A stretch of 27,502 nucleotides of DNA, taken from an uncultured Anaerotignum sp. Its GTDB lineage: Bacteria > Bacillota > Clostridia > Lachnospirales > Anaerotignaceae. The notes beneath the pieces were generated by a model. It was not told where the DNA came from. It saw only the letters and a list, made by a program, of their open reading frames with translations, and did not search any database. Numbering within the stretch: the stretch's first letter is position 1; every line of letters starts with the position of its first letter. The DNA lies in contig CAJTQX010000036.1 of NCBI GenBank assembly GCA_910578425.1, positions 1 to 27,502 on the forward strand, read 5' to 3'. The position numbers and the translations under genes were made by a program. Positions 1 through 6,222 of the stretch are shown piece by piece.

Positions 1-55
1 GCTGCTTGAATAATTTTAACCTATAAACTTTGTCTAACTTTTCGGGGGCACTTCA
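1..55 (+). mobile_element. right end of an IS3-like insertion sequence (partial)
   Basis: The stretch 31-55 begins TGTCTAAC and ends GGGGGCACTTCA. It matches the reverse complement of the element end at 27448-27472 in 19 of 25 positions by my alignment. The TG...CA ends and the GTTAGACA-type inner segment fit IS3-family terminal repeats. Bases 1-30 would be the last internal bases of the element, and its transposase lies outside the window. The terminal base is 55, and unique sequence starts at 56. No target duplication can be checked because the other flank is missing. The family is assigned from the ends only. Confidence 0.65.
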
Positions 56-85
56 CTAAGCCCCAGGGTCTTTCACTTTTACTGC

Positions 86-2245
86 CTAATCCTTTTTCCG
101 CATGGCGTTCAGTATTGCCAGCACTGCAACGCCCACATCCGCAAACACTGCCATCCACATTGTCGCAATCCCCGGCACGCTCAGTGCAAGCACAAGTATT
201 TTTGCCCCCAGTGCAAACGTAATATTTTGCCGTACAATCCTCTGCGTATTCCGCGCAATGCGAATACCTGCCGCCAGCTTGCCAATATCATCGTCCATCA
301 GCACAACGTCAGCCGCTTCGATTGCCGCGTCTGAGCCGATGCCGCCCATCGCGATACCCAGGTCCGCCCCCGCCAGCACCGGCGCGTCATTGATGCCATC
401 GCCCACGAACGCCGTTTTGCCGCCCTTTCCCTTGAGCCTTTCCAGCAATTCCAGCTTCTGCTCCGGCAGAAGCTCTGCATGCGCCCCGTCCAGCCCCAGT
501 TCCGCCGCAACTGCCTGTGCGTTTTCCTTCCTGTCGCCTGTCAGCATGACAATCTCCCGCACTCCCTGTTTCCGCAGTCTGTCAAGCGCGTCATGCACTC
601 CCGTTTTCAGCGCGTCTGCCACAAGGATATGCCCCCTGTAATGTCCGTCCTCTGCCACATAAACCGCTGTGCCCGCGCCCTTTGCCGCTTCAAACCGTAT
701 GCCTTCCCGCTCCATCAGTCGGGCATTGCCCAAAAGTATGGTTTCGCCATCTTTTTTGTAAGAAATACCATAGCCTCCCAATTCCTGATATTCTTCCGGC
801 TCCGGCAGACTGTCGTTCCGCGTTTCATGGAATTTCTCCACAATGGCTTTCGCGATGGGGTGGTTGCTCATGGCTTCACCTGCCGCCGCAAGGGCAAGCG
901 TTTCCGCGTCCCCGCTGATTTCTGCAACAGAAAATCTCCCCTCCGTCAGCGTGCCTGTTTTATCAAATACAACGCGTTCCAAATGGCAGAGCGTATCCAA
1001 ATCGCCGCCGCCCTTTATCAAAATACCGCGTCTGGACGCCGCGCCAATGCCCGCAAAATAGCTCAGGGGTACGGAAAGCACCAGAGCACAGGGGCAGGAA
1101 ACCACAAGGAATACCAGCGCGCGTCCAAACCATACCTGAAACGCGCCCAGCCCCAGCAAAGGCGGAACTGTGGCCAAAAGCACCGCCAGCAGCACAACAA
1201 CAGGTGTATAAATACGCGCAAAACGGGTAATAAAGCGTTCCGTTCTGGATTTCTTCCCAGCCGCGTTTTCCACAAGCTCCAATATCTTCATAACCGTTGA
1301 GTCTCCGAATGGCTTTTCCACACGAATGCGGAGTGTTCCGTCCATGTTGATGCAGCCGCTCAACGCGGAATCGCCCTGGTTTACGCTCCTCGGCAAAGAT
1401 TCCCCTGTCAGCGCGGCAGTGTCCAGCATTGCCCGCCCTTCCTCAATGATACCGTCCAGCGGAATCCTTTCGCCTGCTTTCACCAGAATAGAATCGCCGA
1501 CAGCAATCTGTTCCGGCGGGACTTCCTCCGTTCCGCCTTCCGTTACACGCCGCGCAAAATCCGGACGGATATCCAGCAGGGCTGTAATGGATTTCCGAGA
1601 GCGCGCCACAGCATAATCCTGAAAAGCCTCGCCCACCTGATAAAACAACATTACGAATACGGCTTCGGGCATTTCCCCGATGGCAAGCGCGCCAGCCGTA
1701 GAAAGCGACATCAGGAAATTTTCATCGAACACCTGCCCGCGCGCAATATTTTTCACTGCCCGCAGGAGAACATCATATCCAAAAATAAGGTACGCCGCAA
1801 GAAAACAGACGGTTTCCGCCGCACCATCCAACAGTATGGCTGCCAGAAATACCGCAAGCCCTGCCCCAAAGCGAAGGAACCGCATCCTGCTCAACGCTTC
1901 GCCATGTTCGTGTTCATGTTCGTGCGCATGCTCATGCTCGTGCGTATGGGAATGTTCATGACAGCAATTCCCATCATGGCAGTGGCGTCCTTCGTGGTAT
2001 CCCTCGCTATGCAGACTTTCCCTGTGAAACAGGACCTCTACATCCGGTTCAAATTTATGCACCACGCGCCCAATCTCCGTCCGCAGTTTTTCCAGCTCCG
2101 CGCCCTCCCGCAGTCCGACTGTCATCTCCTGACGCATCAGGTTAATGGAAACCTCCCCCGTTTCCTTCATACGGGAAACCGCCTCCTCTATTTTTCCCGC
2201 GCAGTTCGCACAGGTCAGCCCTTTCAGATACACTTTCATTTCCAT
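86..2245 (-). CDS. cadA: Zn/Cd/Pb-translocating P1B-type ATPase (CadA/ZntA-like)
   Basis: This is a 719-residue heavy-metal export pump of the inner membrane that uses ATP to expel divalent soft metals. An N-terminal metal-binding domain carries CANC at residues 12-15. A His/Cys-rich linker follows at about residues 85-115, with repeated HEHEH units. The membrane metal site is the CPC motif at 384-386, the phosphorylated Asp is D428 in DKTGTLT, and the SNHP and GDGINDAP motifs are present. The last helices keep AVFADVGV with its conserved Asp, and an upstream Lys in ALGAK, both marks of the Zn/Cd/Pb subgroup. I chose the ATG at 2245 because AAGGAAGG precedes it by about six bases; an ATG 18 bases further upstream lacks this. 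It is the last gene of the arsR-type operon. The exact metal is inferred. Confidence 0.93.
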   Translation of the reverse strand: MEMKVYLKGLTCANCAGKIEEAVSRMKETGEVSINLMRQEMTVGLREGAELEKLRTEIGRVVHKFEPDVEVLFHRESLHSEGYHEGRHCHDGNCCHEHSHTHEHEHAHEHEHEHGEALSRMRFLRFGAGLAVFLAAILLDGAAETVCFLAAYLIFGYDVLLRAVKNIARGQVFDENFLMSLSTAGALAIGEMPEAVFVMLFYQVGEAFQDYAVARSRKSITALLDIRPDFARRVTEGGTEEVPPEQIAVGDSILVKAGERIPLDGIIEEGRAMLDTAALTGESLPRSVNQGDSALSGCINMDGTLRIRVEKPFGDSTVMKILELVENAAGKKSRTERFITRFARIYTPVVVLLAVLLATVPPLLGLGAFQVWFGRALVFLVVSCPCALVLSVPLSYFAGIGAASRRGILIKGGGDLDTLCHLERVVFDKTGTLTEGRFSVAEISGDAETLALAAAGEAMSNHPIAKAIVEKFHETRNDSLPEPEEYQELGGYGISYKKDGETILLGNARLMEREGIRFEAAKGAGTAVYVAEDGHYRGHILVADALKTGVHDALDRLRKQGVREIVMLTGDRKENAQAVAAELGLDGAHAELLPEQKLELLERLKGKGGKTAFVGDGINDAPVLAGADLGIAMGGIGSDAAIEAADVVLMDDDIGKLAAGIRIARNTQRIVRQNITFALGAKILVLALSVPGIATMWMAVFADVGVAVLAILNAMRKKD

Positions 2246-2270
2246 ACGGTTCCTTCCTTTCATAATTGCT

Positions 2271-2300
2271 CATATGTTTATTTGTTCATATATTGTCCAA
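2271..2300 (-). promoter_or_regulatory. possible second metalloregulator operator and weak promoter before cadA
   Basis: Read on the minus strand, 2292-2271 is TATATGAACAAATAAACATATG. Its left half equals the ATATGAACA half-site of the arsR operator, while its right half is degenerate. A possible -35 TTGGAC (2295-2300) overlaps its upstream edge. The site lies between the membrane-protein gene and cadA, so it may give the pump a separate, metal-responsive promoter. The half-site is visible; promoter activity is inferred. Confidence 0.4.
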
Positions 2301-2355
2301 AAAAATTTTCTCTATTTTAACAAAATATGGTTCAGCCCCGCAAAGCCTGCGACCC

Positions 2356-2760
2356 TTATCTGTCCTCTTTCGGCGTGCTTATGTAGAAAAACAGCCCTGC
2401 CAGCCCCATCGCCAGCATCACTACTCCGGCAAGCATTCCTGGTGTAAAAAATACGCCCTCGGATTTCACTAAGCACAACCAGCTATATGGCAATCCTGTC
2501 AAAATCTGGAACACGATTCCCACCAGAGCAGGCGCGTTCTTCCGCAGCCGCCACCCAATCAGCTGAAGGACCGCCGCCAGCGACAACCCTAACAGTCCGC
2601 AGATGTCAATGATAAACAATATGATTGCCCCTAAAAGCATATAATCGTATAGTTCCGCAAAACAGTAAATGTAATACCCCCAGGACAGTATGACCGCAAG
2701 CGTTGTTACCACTGCGTCTACCGCCACGAACCTCCGCCAGCCTTCTCCCTGCTCTGTCAT
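2356..2760 (-). CDS. small integral membrane protein of the zinc operon, unknown function
   Basis: This is a 134-residue protein with about four hydrophobic segments, near residues 9-28, 37-63, 73-90 and 105-128, and a short charged tail. I recognise no family. It has no Cys- or His-rich metal-binding motif, so direct zinc transport is not indicated. Its ATG overlaps the stop of the upstream ArsR gene in an ATGA arrangement, which implies translational coupling, and cadA follows about 110 bases downstream. The position between sensor and pump suggests a role in metal homeostasis or an accessory membrane function. That is inferred only from context. Confidence 0.8.
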   Translation of the reverse strand: MTEQGEGWRRFVAVDAVVTTLAVILSWGYYIYCFAELYDYMLLGAIILFIIDICGLLGLSLAAVLQLIGWRLRKNAPALVGIVFQILTGLPYSWLCLVKSEGVFFTPGMLAGVVMLAMGLAGLFFYISTPKEDR

Positions 2761-3101
2761 TCCTGATACCCCCGCTTGTGCCGGATATGCGTCATGCCCT
2801 GCTCCAAAACCATGCGGACATGTTCATCATCCAGAGAATAAAACACTGTCTTGCCTTCCTTCCGATATTTTACAAGGTCATTCTGCCGCAATATCCGCAG
2901 TTGGTGCGATACCGCTGATTGGCTCATATCCAAAGCCTCCGCCAGTTCACCCACGTTTTTCTCTCCTGCCAGAAGCAACTGGAGTATGCGGATGCGTGTT
3001 CCGTCGCCAAATATCTTAAAAAAATCTGCAAGTTCAAGCAAAAATTCGTTTTCCAGCTCCTGCTCAACGTCAAATTCTTCTCTGGCTTCTGTTCGTTCCA
3101 T
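2757..3101 (-). CDS. ArsR/SmtB-family zinc-type metalloregulator
   Basis: This is a 114-residue winged-helix repressor expected to leave DNA when it binds metal. The recognition helix region is at about residues 50-72 (MSQSAVSHQLRIL). The C-terminal helix carries D92-x-H94-x10-H105-x2-H108, the alpha-5 site known from SmtB and CzrA that binds zinc or cobalt across the dimer. The N-terminal and alpha-3 Cys motif of cadmium/lead or arsenic sensors is absent, so zinc is the likely signal. I chose the ATG at 3101 because GGGGGCGG lies just upstream; an in-frame ATG at 3134 would fall inside the operator. It is the first gene of the operon and probably autoregulated. Confidence 0.92.
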   Translation of the reverse strand: MERTEAREEFDVEQELENEFLLELADFFKIFGDGTRIRILQLLLAGEKNVGELAEALDMSQSAVSHQLRILRQNDLVKYRKEGKTVFYSLDDEHVRMVLEQGMTHIRHKRGYQE

Positions 3102-3115
3102 CGTTCCGCCCCCTT

Positions 3116-3163
3116 CATATGAATATCTGTTCATATGTTAACACATCTTTTTGTATCTGTCAA
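3116..3163 (-). promoter_or_regulatory. promoter and metalloregulator operator of the zinc operon
   Basis: On the minus strand, TTGACA (3158-3163) and TAACAT (3135-3140) are separated by 17 bases, a near-ideal vegetative promoter. An inverted repeat, CATATGAA-6-TTCATATG (3116-3137, perfect 8-base arms), overlaps the -10 box and the start region. Read on the minus strand it contains ATATGAACA-x-ATATTCATAT, close to the TGAACA-type operators known for CzrA and SmtB relatives. A repressor bound here would block transcription directly. Confidence 0.88.
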
Positions 3164-3182
3164 TCGTTTTTTTGCATATCCT

Positions 3183-3509
3183 TCATTCAAATTCGTCCTC
3201 AATCCATTCATATTTAGGATTCCGTTCACCTGTTTCGCAGAAATAGTATACAATATCCCGAATTATTTCCGCATCATGGCACAACATCTGCCCTTCCGGA
3301 CAGACGTTTATGAGCAAATTCACCGGTTCCTTGTCCCCGCTGCCATTATCAAAGTAAAAAATATCTTCCTCACCGGACAGCCAGCCGATAAATGCCGACC
3401 GTTCCTCGGAAAACTCGACCTCTAAAGCCAATTCCCCAATTTCACAAGTAAAATGGGCAGACTGAAGTATTTTTCCAATTCTTTCTCATCGGACAGCTTT
3501 TTTCCATCC
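3183..3509 (-). CDS. small acidic protein, Imm1-like, probably the 3' part of a frameshifted gene
   Basis: This frame gives up to 108 residues from the ATG at 3509, which has only a weak GAGGG-like site; another in-frame ATG is at 3491. The product is acidic and ends in a W-I-E-D tail after an alternating hydrophobic core, which resembles small immunity proteins of the Imm1 type, although I cannot confirm this. A much better start, GAGGAGG plus ATG at 3534, lies in a different frame. It encodes MLHQDLRVDGKKLSDEKE and then meets a stop at 3442-3444. Removing one A from the A-tract near 3480 or 3472 would join the two frames into a protein of about 116 residues. The upstream gene ends 9 bases before that ATG, so they form a pair. 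Confidence 0.55.
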
Positions 3510-3543
3510 ACCCTCAAATCCTGATGCAGCATAATCGTCCTCC

Positions 3544-3762
3544 TCATTCTATTTCATCATCTGTGATGCTGGAAATCTCCCGTTCTATCAGGGCAGCGGC
3601 AATACCGAAAGCCCTGATACGCCGTTTCGCAAGCGTAATCTGCGGCCGGAGCCTTGCCGCATTCTCTTTTGCCTCCAATGTTTTTACAGTTTCCTCCAGC
3701 TTATGTATCGTGGAAACAATCTGCCTTTTCGCTTCTGCCAAATCTTCTGCCGAAAACATCAT
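3544..3762 (-). CDS. conserved small helical protein, unknown function
   Basis: This is a 72-residue, highly charged, mostly helical protein with a central coiled-coil-like stretch (residues about 8-35) and a basic ITLAKRRIRAF segment. Similar short proteins are, as I recall, common in Clostridia, but I know no function for them. I chose the ATG at 3762, the first of two adjacent ATGs, because GGGAGGCGGGAG precedes it; the frame is also open to a GTG at 3843 without a good ribosome site. Its stop overlaps the GAGGAGG of the next gene, so the two are co-transcribed and possibly coupled. Confidence 0.7.
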   Translation of the reverse strand: MMFSAEDLAEAKRQIVSTIHKLEETVKTLEAKENAARLRPQITLAKRRIRAFGIAAALIEREISSITDDEIE

Positions 3763-3873
3763 TTCTCCCGCCTCCCGTTTCATTTTACCGCTAATTTTAC
3801 CGCATAGCACCGGTGACAGCAGGCAGGAAATCAAAAAAGGCACGGCGGCTGACCCTTACCATGCCCTTCTTTT

Positions 3874-4311
3874 TCATTTCCAGCGTTCCAGTCCCGGCAG
3901 TATCTTCTGCATAAACTCCCTTGCGGCTTGTTCATCATCCCAGCCCATATGCGGGACGCATTGCTCGACCATTTCCTCCATCGTGCAGTCAGTCAGGAAT
4001 TTTCCATCTGCGTAGCACCATTTGCAGTATTTTTCGTTAAGCGAACCATCCGCCTCATGGCTGATTACCGCGTCATCCGTCAGCGGCATTCCACAGCTCT
4101 GGCAGAAAATCTGCCGCGGTGCCCCCAGCAGGGCGTTGATAGAGATGTCAAACTGCTCAGAAATCAGTTTCAGCGTATCCGTATTCGGTATCGTTTCGCC
4201 GCATTCCCAGCGGGAAACCGCCTGCCGGCTTACCAGACATTTTTCAGCCATCTCTTCCTGCGAAAGCCCATGTTTCTTCCTGAGCTCCAATAAAATCTCT
4301 TTTGTTTCCAC
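3874..4311 (-). CDS. XRE-family regulator with C-terminal zinc ribbon
   Basis: This is a 145-residue fusion of an N-terminal helix-turn-helix (about residues 6-60; GLSQEEMAEKCLVSRQAVSRWE is the classic XRE core, broken here as GLSQEEM and SRQAVSRWE) with a putative zinc-ribbon domain. The ribbon has CQSC at 70-73 and CKWC at 96-99, then a helical tail. The family is known in Firmicutes as a putative zinc-ribbon transcriptional regulator whose effector is unknown. I chose the GTG at 4311 because GGAAGG lies eight bases upstream; the GTG at 4320 is too close to it. It has its own promoter and an adjoining palindrome. No linked target gene is obvious. Confidence 0.85.
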   Translation of the reverse strand: METKEILLELRKKHGLSQEEMAEKCLVSRQAVSRWECGETIPNTDTLKLISEQFDISINALLGAPRQIFCQSCGMPLTDDAVISHEADGSLNEKYCKWCYADGKFLTDCTMEEMVEQCVPHMGWDDEQAAREFMQKILPGLERWK

Positions 4312-4334
4312 TTCCGTCACCTTCCTTTTAGGAT

Positions 4335-4378
4335 AGTATACCGCTCCGGCAGAAAGTTGACAAGCAACTGGCAGTTGC
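4335..4378 (-). promoter_or_regulatory. promoter of the XRE gene with upstream perfect palindrome
   Basis: On the minus strand TTGTCA (4358-4363) and TATACT (4335-4340) are 17 bases apart. Immediately upstream of the -35 box is the perfect 15-base palindrome GCAACTG-G-CAGTTGC (4364-4378). It lies 13 bases from the end of the cupin gene and lacks a T-run, so it is a better candidate for a protein-binding operator, perhaps for the XRE protein itself, than for a terminator. Confidence 0.7.
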
Positions 4379-4391
4379 GGAAGGGGGCTCC

Positions 4392-4742
4392 TTATTCCAC
4401 AGGCGCATTGATCACCAGCGCGATCATTTCCATATCCTCATCCGTATTATTTTCGATGGAATGCCATTGCCCCACCTCAATCACGCAGACGTCACCGGGG
4501 CGCACGACCGTTTTAGAACCGTCATTATCAATAAATACACCTTCGCCTTTGAGGATACAGTAAGGCTCCGTATTACCGACATGCTGGTGCCAGCCAATGC
4601 TGCTGTGGGGCTTCACAATCACCCGCGCGAACATTGTTGCGTGTCCAAGCAGTTCTTCTGTTTCCAGAAAATGATGAACCTCCACGCTGCCAATACCGCC
4701 TTTCATATTTTCCGCTGCTACAACTCTTTCCTTTTTAATCAT
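4392..4742 (-). CDS. cupin-domain protein
   Basis: This is a 116-residue single-domain cupin, a small beta-barrel that usually binds one metal ion. The ligand set is visible: H52 and H54 (WHQH), E59, and H94 (GQWHS). The first motif G-(x)-H-x-H...E and the second motif PGD...H...N are both complete. Enzymes, isomerases and sugar- or ligand-binding proteins share this fold, so the activity is not predictable. The ATG at 4742 has AAGGAGGAGC just upstream. The gene starts 14 bases after the stop of the radical SAM gene, so the two are almost certainly one operon. Confidence 0.85.
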   Translation of the reverse strand: MIKKERVVAAENMKGGIGSVEVHHFLETEELLGHATMFARVIVKPHSSIGWHQHVGNTEPYCILKGEGVFIDNDGSKTVVRPGDVCVIEVGQWHSIENNTDEDMEMIALVINAPVE

Positions 4743-4756
4743 AGTTCTGCTCCTCC

Positions 4757-5689
4757 TTAATCTTTTTGTGTTCCGGCTTTTTCCACACCGGACAAATCGA
4801 ACAGAGGGGTATATTCCGAACCGGCGGAAGACCGCCTCTGCATGAAACCATTTTTCAGACCAACTTCCCAGAAATGCGCTACAACCTTTTCATATTCAAA
4901 CGTTGTTACGCGGCGGGATAACGGCGGATATTCCTTTGCTTTGTGCGCAGGCGTATACTGGCTCATAAGGGAAACAATCGTTTCCGTACCGAGAGCTTCC
5001 CGCACCCAGTCCAATACGCGCAGGCTGTCTTTATAATGCCCCGGCAGCACCAGATGCCGCAGTATCAGTCCTTTTCGCATCGTACCGTCCTCATGGAAAA
5101 TGTCTTCCGGCTGCTGGCGGCGCATTTCCATAATTGCCGCTGCAGCGTATTCCCGATAACGCGATGCGTTGGAATATTCCTTCGCAAGTGCATCGTCCCA
5201 ATACTTAAAATCAGGAAGGTAAATATCTGCCAGCCCCTCCAGAAGCTGCAAACCTTCCGGTGTTTCGTAGCCATTGGAATTATAAACAACGGGAATGGAA
5301 AGCCCCTCGCCCTTTGCCAGCCTCAGTGCCTCTGCTGTCTGCGGCAGGAACTGCACCGCAGAAACCAGGTTGATATTATGTACGCCGCGCGTCTGCTGTT
5401 CCAGAAAAATTTCCGCCAGCCGCTCCACTGTAACCTCCTGCCCAAAGCCGCCCGCGCTGATGGGATGGTTCTGGCAAAATACACAGGCGAGGTTGCAATG
5501 GGAGAAAAAGATCGTCCCCGAGCCGTTTGTCCCACTGACAGGCGGCTCCTCCCAATGGTGGACACTGACAAGCGCGAGTTTGGGCAGAAGCGGCGCGCGG
5601 CACCAGCCCTGCTTTCCGGAAACGCGGTCCGCTCCGCACCTTCGCGGGCACACGCGGCAGTTTGAAAGAGCTTCAAGCATTTTTTCCAT
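4757..5689 (-). CDS. radical SAM protein, PflX/PflA-like (COG1313-type)
   Basis: This is a 310-residue radical SAM enzyme that would use a 4Fe-4S cluster to cleave S-adenosylmethionine. The cluster motif C-x3-C-x2-C is at C65, C69 and C72 (CNLACVFCQN). An N-terminal Cys set, C11, C14, C18 and C30 (CRVCPRRC...GWC), is typical of the uncharacterised PflA-like family and may bind a second metal centre. No pyruvate-formate-lyase or glycyl-radical partner is nearby, so an activase role is not supported. The ATG at 5689 follows GGGAAGG at a good distance; a GTG six bases further upstream is less suitable. A cupin gene follows directly. Confidence 0.87.
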   Translation of the reverse strand: MEKMLEALSNCRVCPRRCGADRVSGKQGWCRAPLLPKLALVSVHHWEEPPVSGTNGSGTIFFSHCNLACVFCQNHPISAGGFGQEVTVERLAEIFLEQQTRGVHNINLVSAVQFLPQTAEALRLAKGEGLSIPVVYNSNGYETPEGLQLLEGLADIYLPDFKYWDDALAKEYSNASRYREYAAAAIMEMRRQQPEDIFHEDGTMRKGLILRHLVLPGHYKDSLRVLDWVREALGTETIVSLMSQYTPAHKAKEYPPLSRRVTTFEYEKVVAHFWEVGLKNGFMQRRSSAGSEYTPLFDLSGVEKAGTQKD

Positions 5690-5712
5690 TTCCACACCTT
5701 CCCTATGCTCCT

Positions 5713-5742
5713 ATTGTATCATAAAAAGCCGGAAAAAAACAA
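5713..5742 (-). promoter_or_regulatory. promoter of the radical SAM-cupin operon
   Basis: On the minus strand TTGTTT (5737-5742) and TACAAT (5713-5718) are 18 bases apart, and the -10 box is preceded by TGA as in extended promoters. It lies about 24 bases upstream of the ATG at 5689, which leaves a very short leader. Confidence 0.6.
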
Positions 5743-6006
5743 CGGAAATCTGAAACCGTCCCTCCAACACAGCACGCATTCTTGTCTTACAACATTAAAT
5801 GTTCTCTGAAAAACTTAACGCCATTTTTATATTTTCCATATATTTCCATTTTTTATATAAATTTCCTGTTAATAATTACCATTTAACTTCTGAATTTCAA
5901 TATGGATTTTGCCATGTTTTCCGCCAAGTTGCAATACATTTTTGCCATGTACAAAAATAAATACTAAGAAATGTACAAAAAACATTGAAATTTTTGAACT
6001 TTTTTA
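5743..6006. repeat. AT-rich control region with direct repeats and a palindrome
   Basis: I see no gene here. The stretch holds two copies of TTTTGCCATGT (5907-5917 and 5940-5950, period 33 bases), two copies of ATGTACAAAAA (5947-5957 and 5971-5981, period 24), and a perfect palindrome AACATT-A-AATGTT (5791-5803). The repeats lie 25-100 bases upstream of the symporter promoter, so they may be activator or repressor sites. AT richness makes chance repeats possible. Confidence 0.5.
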
Positions 6007-6035
6007 TTGAAATTATGAAACGATTGGTGTAAAAT
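6007..6035 (+). promoter_or_regulatory. promoter of the first symporter gene
   Basis: TTGAAA (6007-6012) and TAAAAT (6030-6035) are exactly 17 bases apart. Transcription would start near 6042, giving a leader of about 180 bases before the ATG at 6223. Confidence 0.75.
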
Positions 6036-6041
6036 AAACGT

Positions 6042-6222
6042 ATCCAAAACGGAACCGTTCCAATCGCATATGCCAAACGCCGCTTTCCCGCGGCAGTGGT
6101 GAATATTTCAGGAGGGAGGGAGTTGGAACGGCAGGCTTCCCGCGAAGAGCCTTCTTGCTTTGCGGCAGAGGTCTGGAATATGATCAACGCTATCATCTAT
6201 TTATTATGTAAGGAGGAATACT
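6042..6222 (+). promoter_or_regulatory. structured 5' leader of the first symporter gene
   Basis: A nine-base perfect helix can close the leader: CCGTTCCAA (6055-6063) with TTGGAACGG (6123-6131). Inside it are the hairpin GCCGC-TTTCCC-GCGGC (6079-6094) and the purine tract GGAGGGAGGGAG (6111-6122). The loop-closing strand also forms the palindrome GGAAC-C-GTTCC (6051-6061), so two alternative folds compete. A strong AAGGAGG precedes the ATG. No T-box or glycine-riboswitch core is present. A regulatory RNA is plausible but unproven. Confidence 0.5.

Noticed and set aside
102..641. Long open frames on the plus strand opposite cadA
   Set aside because: They are antisense shadows: low-complexity Ser/Ala/Thr translations without ribosome sites, opposite a gene with all family motifs.
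4364..4378. Terminator of the cupin gene
   Set aside because: The one-base loop and absence of a T-run do not fit an intrinsic terminator.
5897..6196. A 99-codon minus-strand frame upstream of the first symporter gene
   Set aside because: It covers the symporter promoter and leader, has no ribosome site and no recognisable domain.
6042..6222. T-box leader for an amino-acid transporter
   Set aside because: The T-box core AGGGTGGNACCGCG and a terminator/antiterminator pair are not found in either symporter leader.
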